A DNA stretch of 6,202 bases from NCBI GenBank assembly GCA_020847555.1, contig JADLBT010000448.1, positions 1 through 6,202 on the forward strand, written 5' to 3'. Position numbers and translations under genes: made by a program. Each line of letters starts with the position of its first letter. Within the stretch, counting starts at the first letter, position 1. Shown here piece after piece: positions 1 to 5,106 of the stretch. Origin of the DNA: Gemmataceae bacterium. GTDB lineage: Bacteria > Planctomycetota > Planctomycetia > Gemmatales > Gemmataceae. A model generated the notes under the pieces. That model made no database searches, was not told the origin of the DNA, and saw only the letters and a list, made by a program, of their open reading frames with translations.

Positions 1-109
1 ACCTGACCTGGGTCCTGTTCTGTGTGGTCGGCTGCGTCTTGCGGCACCGCGGGCAGAACTCGGTCGCCGGGACGCTGCACGAATCGCAGTCGCATCGAGA
101 ATCGCTCAT
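1..109 (-). CDS. Small Cys-rich (zinc-ribbon-like) protein, 3' end outside window
   Basis: The ATG at 109 follows a TGAGG (119-115) with 5-base spacing, and the frame is open to the window edge (36 codons visible). It begins MSDSRCDCDSCSVPATEF and continues CPRCRKTQ, giving C6-x-C8-x2-C11 ... C19-x2-C22. This is a plausible zinc-binding N-terminus, resembling in style the 119-residue zinc-finger protein upstream in the operon. It has no specific function that I recognise, and the rest is needed to judge it. Confidence 0.5.
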   Translation of the reverse strand, partial: MSDSRCDCDSCSVPATEFCPRCRKTQPTTQNRTQVR

Positions 110-195
110 GTCAGCCTCACAAACGTCGCTTTGTCACATTGGCCGGCGTCGCCTACCCTCGCCTCCGGCCGCCGCGTCCGTCTAACGTGGCGCCG

Positions 196-360
196 TCAAT
201 CGGGGCGCCTACGTCCCCGACCGGTCAGGGCGTTGATCTGATAGGTGAGGGTGCCGTGGTCGGCCTTCACCTCGTCGGCGAGGCTCCGCGGCGAGTCCTC
301 GCACGTCGGCTCCATGTCTGCGTACCGATCCTCGCGAGTCGTCCGTCGATGGGTTCGCAT
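196..360 (-). CDS. Possible 54-residue hypothetical protein downstream of the terminator
   Basis: The ATG at 360 has an AGGAG about 12 bases upstream, longer than ideal. An in-frame ATG at 315 would give a 39-residue product (MEPTCEDSPRSLADEVKADH...). From that second ATG on, third codon positions are almost all G or C, as in true genes of this window, while the first 15 codons are not, so the shorter form may be the real one. No family is recognised; the end is Arg-rich. Expression would need a promoter after the terminator or read-through; I see no convincing promoter between 491 and 361. Confidence 0.4.
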   Translation of the reverse strand: MRTHRRTTREDRYADMEPTCEDSPRSLADEVKADHGTLTYQINALTGRGRRRPD

Positions 361-491
361 ACGTCGCTTTGGCTCCTGTGCTTGGTCGCAGTCCACGTCT
401 ATCACGGCGTTCGCGGTTTCAACGCCGCTTCTGCACCGGCACGGTAGCCGGTTCCACGACCGGATCTTCCCACGAGGGGCACCCGGGGAGC
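361..491. other. Apparent non-coding gap after the terminator
   Basis: About 130 bases between the terminator and the next candidate gene. It contains repeated CCGG/ACCGG elements around 431-465 that could fold, and codon use typical of non-coding DNA. A promoter for the downstream genes would be expected here, but no clear -35/-10 pair was found. Confidence 0.35.
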
Positions 492-525
492 AAAAAGGTC
501 GGGTGAGGGTGTTCCTCACCCGGCC
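492..525 (-). terminator. Intrinsic (rho-independent) terminator of the operon
   Basis: On the minus strand GGCCGGGTGAGG, a 5-base loop AACAC, then CCTCACCCGACC form a 12-bp GC-rich stem with one G-T pair (525-514 with 508-497). TTTTT follows at once (496-492). It lies about 65 bases after the last gene stop, in the right orientation for the whole minus-strand run. This is a textbook terminator seen directly in the sequence. Confidence 0.88.
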
Positions 526-590
526 AGTAGAACCTACGCACGACGCCGGGGAGATCCCGGCACACTGTACCCCGAAGGGCAGGGGCAAGA
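526..590 (-). other. 3' untranslated segment before the terminator
   Basis: Sixty-five bases between the last gene's stop and the terminator stem. On the minus strand they contain two small possible hairpins: CCC-TTCG-GGG, and CCGGG-x5-CCCGG. I see no start codon with a ribosome site and no ORF of note. It may protect the mRNA end. Confidence 0.4.
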
Positions 591-695
591 TCAAGCGGGG
601 TGGGTTATACCCTCCCCTTCCTTCGGATCCCGGCGATCGACGATCCGGTCCGACTCCTCGCGCAGGTCGCTCAGGTAGGTCGCGCAGCCGCGCAC
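591..695 (-). CDS. 34-residue hypothetical protein at the operon end
   Basis: A GTG at 695 is preceded by AAAGGAGG (709-702) at a 6-base spacing, one of the best ribosome sites in the window. The product begins MRGCATYLSDLREESDRIVD and ends with GITHPA at a TGA (593-591). The middle is an acidic and basic amphipathic helix; no family is recognised. It overlaps the HTH gene by 25 bases, matching the overlap style of this operon, and is the last gene before the terminator. The longer frame up to 893 is antisense-like shadow and was not used. Confidence rests on the ribosome site and overlap style, not on homology. Confidence 0.5.
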   Translation of the reverse strand: MRGCATYLSDLREESDRIVDRRDPKEGEGITHPA

Positions 696-1018
696 GCTCC
701 GCCTCCTTTCTCCGCCGCGGGCACAAGGTGCCCGGCCCGGCGCAGCCGGTTCTTCGCTCGCTTGACTGCCCACGCGCTGACGCCGAACTCCTCCGCCAGG
801 CCGCGGATCGTGTGCGGCCGGCGGAAGGCATGCAGCCACCGATGCAGCAGAGCGCTCCGGGAGCAGTGCAGCCTCTCGCTCACCAGCCGACACCGCACGG
901 ACGCGAGGCTGCGACCCAGCGCCCTGGCGATCTCCGGGGCGGTCATCCCGTCGCCACGCATCTCGGCCAGGGCCCGCAGCTCCTTCGTGGTCCAGGTCCT
1001 CCAGGTCTTCACCGTCAT
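671..1018 (-). CDS. Small DNA-binding protein with two helix-turn-helix units
   Basis: A 115-residue basic protein starting MTVKTWRTWTTKELRAL. The ATG at 1018 overlaps the upstream stop by ATGA, which selects this start over the longer frame to 1123. Residues about 10-46 (WTTKELRALAEM, then MTAPEIARALGRSLASVRCR) look like a SANT/Myb- or GcrA-like HTH, and residues 70-97 (TIRGLAEEFGVSAWAVKRAKNRL) form a second HTH. The end is a Gly/Ala-rich tail. It probably binds DNA as a regulator of the phage or its host. The ribosome site is only moderate (GAAGG very close to the ATG), so translation may depend on coupling. The 3' end overlaps the next small ORF by 25 bases. Confidence 0.8.
   Translation of the reverse strand: MTVKTWRTWTTKELRALAEMRGDGMTAPEIARALGRSLASVRCRLVSERLHCSRSALLHRWLHAFRRPHTIRGLAEEFGVSAWAVKRAKNRLRRAGHLVPAAEKGGGACAAARPT
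702..709 (-). promoter_or_regulatory. Strong Shine-Dalgarno deciding the GTG start at 695
   Basis: AAAGGAGG on the minus strand, 6 bases before GTG, inside the coding sequence of the upstream HTH gene. It is the main reason to call a separate 34-residue gene here. Confidence 0.6.
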
Positions 1019-2775
1019 GCCTTCGCCCCCTTCCGCTTCTTCGCCTTCGGCTCCTCCTCGATTCCGCCGATCTCGCGGATCAAGGCGTCCAGGCACTTGC
1101 CGCACAGCATCGCCCCCTCGCACTGCTCGACCGACAGGCCCAGCGCGTCCGCGATGGCCATGTCGAGATTGTCCACAGGGATCAGATCATCGTCGCGGTC
1201 GGCCAGGGCCGGGTCGTCCACCACGGCGCCGCCCACCCGCGTGCAGCGGCAGCAGGTGTCGGCCGCAGGGACGCGGTCGTCGGGCATCATCTCTGTGCCG
1301 TCGTCAGTGCGGCGGAACTGGTCCTTGATCCAGGCCTCCGCCGCGGCCTTGAGGTCAGCACGCAGGTTGGCCTTGAGCTTGTTGGCCGGACTGTCGTCGG
1401 ACAGGCACAGCGCCTGCCCGACCGTTCGCACGCCGGCCTTGAGCGTCTTGCTCAGTTCCGCCTGCGTGATCCCGTTGTGGCGGATCATCGCCAGAACACC
1501 GACGTCCGTCTCGATCAGTGGCAGGCACGCGCTGCAGAGATCCTTCGCCGGCGACGTCCACGAGCAGGGCTCGCCGGTCCTCTCCACGCAGAGTTGACAG
1601 TTGCTTTCGACGCATCCACACACGCGGCACTGGCCTGGCGAACTGATGATCGCCGGGGTCTCCGGATCCGCCGCGGCGATCGGCGCGACCAGCGTCCGCG
1701 CCTCGCCGGCGACGTCAATGGCGTGTTCCCGCTTGCCAACCTTGACGCGGACTCCGGTCCAGAACTGGAGGTAGTCTTCGTGTGTGTTCATGCCGGACCG
1801 CGGTTTGTCCCGGAGCGGAATGCCGGGGTGGTTGTCGAGCCAGGTGATCGTCGGCACCAGCGGCAGGCACCGGAAGCCGTACTCCACCGCGGCATCGCCG
1901 GCGTAGCCGACCACGACCCACAGCCGGCCGTCGAACTCGACCGGCTTGACCGTGGGTGGAGAGGCGAGTTTGCGGTTGGCGAATCGGTGGGTGATGTACG
2001 CGGCCATGAGCGCCTCGACCGTGACTCCCGGCGGCAGCGGCTCGGGCTCAGGGTCCTGGCCGTTGTGCAGCTTTGCGGTGGCGATGGCGTGGGCCTTCGC
2101 AGCCTGCTCCGGCAGCGTGTCCGGGAACAGGTTGGCCGGCACCTGCACCGGGTCGACAGCCTTCACCGCGGCGGACGTTTGCGGCTTTCGCTGCCGCTTC
2201 GCCTTCGGCTCCGGTGCGGGCTCCACCTTCGGCAGCGGCCCCGCGTCGATGATCCGGTCGCCGATCGCCAGCACGGTCGCCCGGTGCAGGTCCGGGAGCG
2301 CGTACAGGACGTCGTAGACCGTGGCCGTGCCGTCCACCCAGTCCTCGCCGGCGGATACCTTCTTCGGCGTGGACGCGGCCCGGTCGAGCAGGTCCCCGAC
2401 CGAGTAGAGCCGCGCCTGCCGCAGCACCGCGACCTGCTGCCAGCGGTCCGGTCCGGGCGGCACCAGGTCGGCCAGCGACGTCTCGCGGGTGATCGGCTCG
2501 GCTGGTGGTTGCGGTGCGGGCTCCGGCTCGACGTGTTCGTTCTGCTGGTCCGCGTAGTCGAATAGCGGCAGGGGAGCGCTGAACCGATCGATTGCCGCGA
2601 ACAGTTCGGAATCGGCCTTGATCCGTGCCTGCCGGGCCGTGGCGTACTCCGAGCGTTTGGTCGCCTCCTCCTCACGGGCAGCCTCCGCGGCCCGTCTCAG
2701 GCGGACGATCGTGCGGCGAAACTCCTGGTACGTCTCGTTGTCCCACTGGGTCTGGGTGTCGGTTGCGGTGGTCAT
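1015..2775 (-). CDS. Large Cys-rich protein with coiled-coil N-terminus and two zinc-binding clusters, function unknown
   Basis: A 586-residue protein. The ATG at 2775 overlaps the methyltransferase stop by ATGA, with GGAGGA at 2788-2783, 7 bases upstream; the longer frame extending to 2949 runs into the methyltransferase gene and has no support as the start. Residues about 15-65 are charged and probably coiled coil; 80-98 is a Pro/Glu linker; 99-182 is a helical domain with a weak helix-hairpin-helix look (LYSVGDLLDRA); 183-200 is a basic linker; 255-360 is a mixed globular part (FDGRLWVVVGYAGDAAVEYG). Cysteines 383, 386, 388, 393, 396, 404, 414 and 417 form one cluster (CRVCGC...CSW...LCSAC), a motif I recall from hypothetical phage proteins. 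A short HTH-like segment follows (435-457), then Cys 508, 509, 511, 552, 558 and 561 and a Lys-rich end. Nucleic-acid binding is likely; the job is unknown. Confidence 0.75.
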   Translation of the reverse strand: MTTATDTQTQWDNETYQEFRRTIVRLRRAAEAAREEEATKRSEYATARQARIKADSELFAAIDRFSAPLPLFDYADQQNEHVEPEPAPQPPAEPITRETSLADLVPPGPDRWQQVAVLRQARLYSVGDLLDRAASTPKKVSAGEDWVDGTATVYDVLYALPDLHRATVLAIGDRIIDAGPLPKVEPAPEPKAKRQRKPQTSAAVKAVDPVQVPANLFPDTLPEQAAKAHAIATAKLHNGQDPEPEPLPPGVTVEALMAAYITHRFANRKLASPPTVKPVEFDGRLWVVVGYAGDAAVEYGFRCLPLVPTITWLDNHPGIPLRDKPRSGMNTHEDYLQFWTGVRVKVGKREHAIDVAGEARTLVAPIAAADPETPAIISSPGQCRVCGCVESNCQLCVERTGEPCSWTSPAKDLCSACLPLIETDVGVLAMIRHNGITQAELSKTLKAGVRTVGQALCLSDDSPANKLKANLRADLKAAAEAWIKDQFRRTDDGTEMMPDDRVPAADTCCRCTRVGGAVVDDPALADRDDDLIPVDNLDMAIADALGLSVEQCEGAMLCGKCLDALIREIGGIEEEPKAKKRKGAKA

Positions 2776-3858
2776 CGCTTCTTCCTCCGGGGTCTGGGTG
2801 CGGTTTGGTGCTCGGTCGCGATGGCGCGCAGGATCGCCCGGCCGACGCAGATCGGAATCGCCTGCGCGACGAGTTTCCAGGTCCTCGACCAGCTCGCGGC
2901 GAAGACGTAATTCGGTGGGAATCCCTGGAGGAGTGCTGCCTCCTGCCACTCCATCACGCGCACGAGTTGATCGTCCTGCCGCACGGGCAGGCCATCTCCC
3001 CGACCGCTGCCCTCTGCGACGGTGCGGCTGGCAGCGTGAGCGTCCGTTGGACGCTCACGCTGCCACGGATCGTGCACCACCTCCCGCTCGTCGCAGCGGA
3101 ACGACTCCGTCACGGCGGAGGATGGCTGATCGGCGCGGACCAGGGGGATCATCGCGGAGCGCTCGGCGTTGCTCCCCATGCCGCCCTGCGAGCTAATGAC
3201 AGTCCCCGACGCCTGCGTCGGGGACTGTACCCGGCAGCGCTTCTCGCCGCCCTGGCCGTACCACTTGCTCGCGGTCCGCTTGTACTGCCGCAGCTGTGGC
3301 AGGGTGCGGTAGGGTCCCGGCCGCAGAATGTCGCCGAGCACGCGAGGACCTGGCTCCGGTTGTGCCGGGTCGGGGAAGACGCCGAAGAACACTCGCACCC
3401 GGCTCTGCGGTCCGTAATCGCTGGCCTGAATCTTGCGGACCGTGTAATTGAGCCCGTCGAACATCGGGGCTGGTAAGTGCGGCAGGATGCCCTCGACGTC
3501 CTCGAATACCCACCAGCGTGGTCGCAGTTTGCGGACGATGTCAAAGCAGCGGTCCAGGAGGCGCTGCAGCGCCTCCAGTTCTCCGGGCTTCAGCGGCCGG
3601 TTGGCGCGAGCCTGGCTGACCTGCTCGCAGGGGATTGCCCCACAGACCAGGTCCACGACCCGCTCGCCGACGACGTCGAGGACAGCTTGCACGCCTTCAG
3701 CCGTGGAGAGATCGCAGCACACCAGCCGCATATCCGGGTGTGCGGCCTGATGGTTCAGCTCGACCGTCTCCAGGCAGTCGGCGGCAAGGTCGGCCACGGG
3801 CGGCGCACAACCAGCCGCCCGCTCCGCAGCACAGATCAATGGTGACGATCGGTTTCAT
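2772..3858 (-). CDS. C5-cytosine DNA methyltransferase, frameshifted after motif I
   Basis: A SAM-dependent cytosine-5 DNA methyltransferase. The ATG at 3858 follows TGGAG (3870-3866) by 7 bases and begins MKPIVTIDLCCGAGGW, a clear motif I. After about 20 codons the family match passes to another frame (VADLAADCLETVELNH, from 3797), a net +1 shift. In the joined protein (about 361 residues) the catalytic Pro-Cys of motif IV is at about 76-77 (AIPCEQVSQA, with Glu where Gln is usual), F-E-D-V of motif VI at about 118-121, DYGPQSRVRVFF of motif VIII at about 147-158, EWQEAALLQGFP of motif IX at about 303-314, and a degenerate motif X (AQAIP). The long stretch between VIII and IX is the probable target-recognition region and holds two perfect hairpins. 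The second-frame ORF could start at a TTG (3839), but that has no ribosome site and would lose motif I. No endonuclease is nearby, so it fits an orphan phage methyltransferase. It may be inactive, or a programmed or sequencing frameshift. Confidence 0.85.
3029..3065. repeat. 17-bp perfect inverted repeat in the methyltransferase
   Basis: TGGCAGCGTGAGCGTCC (3029-3045), loop GTT, exact reverse complement at 3049-3065. It lies within the presumed target-recognition region between motifs VIII and IX. No T-run follows on either strand, so it is not a standard terminator. Its length and perfection make chance unlikely, even in GC-rich DNA. Confidence 0.9.
3199..3228. repeat. 14-bp perfect inverted repeat in the methyltransferase
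   Basis: ACAGTCCCCGACGC (3199-3212), loop CT, exact reverse complement at 3215-3228. The whole unit is 30 bases, a multiple of three, and is read through in frame (VQSPTQASGTV). It shares no sequence with the 17-bp repeat 134 bases away. No T-run follows on either strand. Confidence 0.88.
3557..3576. repeat. 20-bp perfect loopless palindrome in the methyltransferase
   Basis: GGAGGCGCTGCAGCGCCTCC is its own reverse complement, centred between 3566 and 3567. It encodes the LEALQRLL part of an amphipathic helix after motif IV, and such Leu/Glu/Gln codon runs can give palindromes by chance. A role as a dimer-protein binding site is possible but unsupported. Confidence 0.8.
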
Positions 3859-3905
3859 GGCGTTGCTCCAGTGACGCTGGCAAACGGGGTGTTGAGCGAG
3901 ATCAT
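3855..3905 (-). CDS. 16-residue mini-ORF linking the zinc-finger and methyltransferase genes
   Basis: Encodes MISLNTPFASVTGATP. Its ATG (3905) overlaps the zinc-finger stop as ATGA, and its TGA (3857-3855) overlaps the methyltransferase ATG as ATGA. AGGAG at 3917-3913 lies 7 bases before the start, an ideal Shine-Dalgarno, and the ORF itself contains the methyltransferase ribosome site (TGGAG, 3870-3866). It could be a genuine micropeptide, a translational-coupling relay that carries ribosomes across the gap to the methyltransferase start, or a remnant of a deleted gene. The signal and overlaps are directly seen; translation is inferred. Confidence 0.45.
   Translation of the reverse strand: MISLNTPFASVTGATP
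3866..3870 (-). promoter_or_regulatory. Ribosome site of the methyltransferase ATG at 3858
   Basis: TGGAG on the minus strand, 7 bases before the ATG that opens motif I. It supports the 3858 start over the in-frame TTG at 3839 of the second frame, which has no such site. Confidence 0.6.
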
Positions 3906-4261
3906 GTGAGGTCTCCTGCGTTGTCTCTCGGATCCCACAGCGGGAGCCCCTGCTCGGCACGATTGATGAGCAGGGCGAGCCGTGCCGCAGAATGCGGCAC
4001 GGCTGAAGACGGTCCGGTGCCGACGGTCGGCAGCAACCTCTCGGCCTCGACGATGCGGTCGGGCACCTTCCCCTTGCGGCGGCAGACACCGCAGCGGCCG
4101 TCACGCCGATGGGCGGGGTTCGGGTTGAGTCGGTTACCGCAAAGGCAGTGCAGCGACAGGGCGGACGGGTACAGATCGCGGATCTCCGGCTTGACGTAGC
4201 AGGACGCGCACAATCCTCGGCTTCTGCCTGCACGTCGCTTGCGGCAGTGGCGGCACTTCAC
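3902..4261 (-). CDS. Small zinc-finger (Cys-rich) protein
   Basis: A 119-residue protein starting with GTG, which overlaps the sigma-factor stop by GTGA; AAGGAG at 4274-4269 lies 7 bases upstream. The N-terminus carries C3-x2-C6-x11-C18-x2-C21 within a CRHCRKRR...GLCASCY context, a treble-clef-like zinc knuckle seen in many small phage and planctomycete-type proteins. A second set is C39-x-C41 ... C57-x2-C60. The C-terminal third (65-119) is Cys-free and contains a helical stretch. Zinc-dependent binding of nucleic acid or of a protein is likely by analogy, but no specific role can be given. A 12-bp perfect hairpin lies inside the C-terminal coding part (3978-4004). Confidence 0.75.
   Translation of the reverse strand: MKCRHCRKRRAGRSRGLCASCYVKPEIRDLYPSALSLHCLCGNRLNPNPAHRRDGRCGVCRRKGKVPDRIVEAERLLPTVGTGPSSAVPHSAARLALLINRAEQGLPLWDPRDNAGDLT
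3913..3917 (-). promoter_or_regulatory. Ribosome site of the 16-codon mini-ORF
   Basis: AGGAG on the minus strand, 7 bases before the ATG at 3905, inside the end of the zinc-finger gene. It is the main support for translation of the mini-ORF. Confidence 0.5.
3978..4004. repeat. 12-bp perfect inverted repeat in the zinc-finger gene
   Basis: AGCCGTGCCGCA (3978-3989), loop GAA, exact reverse complement at 3993-4004. The unit is 27 bases, a multiple of three, in the Cys-free C-terminal part of the zinc-finger gene. No T-run follows. Confidence 0.85.
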
Positions 4262-5106
4262 GACTGGGCTCCTTTCCTCGCCAGCGGAAGAGTCTGCCGC
4301 TGGCGAATCGTCTGCTCCAGGTTCTCCGCGACCTCGGCCAGGTCGTCACCCCAGCAGATCACGGGCGAGTCGAACAGCGGGTGCGGCGGACCGATCGTCA
4401 CCGCGATCCGGCCGTCCTCGCGGGCGATCGTCGCACCGTGGGTCTGGATCCGCTCCAGCGCTCGCTGCTCGGCCTCCTCACGCTGTCGAGGTGGCTGGGC
4501 AATCCTCGACTCCAGCAGGGCCAAACGGTCCCGCAGCAGGGCGATCGTCGAGGTGGTCAGCAGACTCGCCCACGAATGGCTCACGCCGTTCTCGTCGGCC
4601 ACCTCAGCCTGCGGTTGGCCGTTGGCGAGGCAGCCGACAGCGATCGCACGTTCGGCCGGCAGCAGGCCCCGCAGCAGCCACTCGACCAGGTCGCGGGCCT
4701 CCAGAGGCCCGGTCACTGACGCTGCGGTGTCACCGACCAGGACATTCTTGATCGGTGTCGCGGAGTGGTCGGAGTCCTTGACCGGACGGACGTGGTTGGT
4801 GTCGATCGAGACGCGGTAGGCGATCGCGTGCTGCTTGTCCGGGTTGCGGCCACCGCCCTCGATCCGCAGCCAGTCGATGCAGGCCCCGCGAGCCTTGATG
4901 GCGCACCATGCCTTGAGGGTGGATCCGCGAGTCGGGTCGTAGCTGCGGACGGCCAGCAGGACGCCCTCGCAGGCAGCAGCGAAGAGCGCTTCGCGGTCCA
5001 CGTTGCGGGGAACCTTCTGGGCCAGCTTCATCGCGACCCTGCGGGCGACACCGAGGTGTTGCCGGACCAGGGCGTCCTCGTCAACGACGCTGTTGCTCGG
5101 ATTCAT
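4258..5106 (-). CDS. Sigma-70 family RNA polymerase sigma factor, divergent, probably phage-encoded
   Basis: A 282-residue protein resembling the FliA/WhiG branch of sigma-70. Residues 11-82 match region 2: LVRQHLGVARRVAMKLA, then the SYDPTRGSTLKAWCAIKARG stretch (55-74) with the D-P-x-R-G and A-x-x-x-R-G-A features of region 2, and C-I-D-W-L-R (76-81). Residues about 137-197 fit region 4: LLPAERAIAVGCLANGQ followed by AEVADENGVSHSWASLL as the HTH. The linker between them (83-136) is poorly structured and region 3 is not clear. Residues 200-282 form an extra tail: a Glu/Arg-rich probable coiled coil, then a segment of unknown role. It would direct host RNA polymerase to chosen promoters. AAGGAG at 5118-5113 sits 6 bases before the ATG. 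The 5' end overlaps the HTH gene, and the 3' end overlaps the next gene by GTGA. Region 2 assignment is strong; function as an active sigma is inferred. Confidence 0.85.
   Translation of the reverse strand: MNPSNSVVDEDALVRQHLGVARRVAMKLAQKVPRNVDREALFAAACEGVLLAVRSYDPTRGSTLKAWCAIKARGACIDWLRIEGGGRNPDKQHAIAYRVSIDTNHVRPVKDSDHSATPIKNVLVGDTAASVTGPLEARDLVEWLLRGLLPAERAIAVGCLANGQPQAEVADENGVSHSWASLLTTSTIALLRDRLALLESRIAQPPRQREEAEQRALERIQTHGATIAREDGRIAVTIGPPHPLFDSPVICWGDDLAEVAENLEQTIRQRQTLPLARKGAQS
4278..4306. repeat. 10-bp inverted repeat at the end of the sigma-factor gene
   Basis: TCGCCAGCGG (4278-4287) pairs with CCGCTGGCGA (4297-4306) across a 9-base loop. On the mRNA it ends just upstream of the AAGGAG (4274-4269) of the zinc-finger gene, so it could affect ribosome access there. 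Confidence 0.7.

Noticed and set aside
1019..1123. N-terminal extension of the double-HTH protein to 1123
   Set aside because: The extension is a Gly/Glu/Arg-rich shadow of the upstream gene; the ATG at 1018 forms the ATGA overlap used throughout the operon.
245..1597. 450-residue open frame on the plus strand
   Set aside because: Antisense to two well-supported minus-strand genes and the terminator, with an Arg/Ser-rich composition typical of shadow frames in GC-rich DNA and no ribosome site or family match.
1477..2565. 362-residue open frame on the plus strand
   Set aside because: Lies wholly opposite the 586-residue gene; the Arg/Val/Asp-rich sequence mirrors the codon pattern of the true strand.
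2776..2949. N-terminal extension of the 586-residue protein to 2949
   Set aside because: It would overlap the conserved end of the methyltransferase by about 180 bases, while the ATG at 2775 has GGAGGA and an ATGA overlap.
3029..3228. The two methyltransferase hairpins as intrinsic terminators
   Set aside because: No T-run follows either stem on either strand, and the reading frame continues through both.
2772..3839. Methyltransferase called from the TTG at 3839 as an intact gene
   Set aside because: The TTG has no ribosome site, the start would drop SAM-binding motif I, and motif I is plainly encoded in the frame opened by the ATG at 3858 with a good ribosome site.
4694..4711. 8-bp hairpin CGGGCCTC-CA-GAGGCCCG in the sigma gene
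   Set aside because: Short and GC-only; expected by chance at this base composition.
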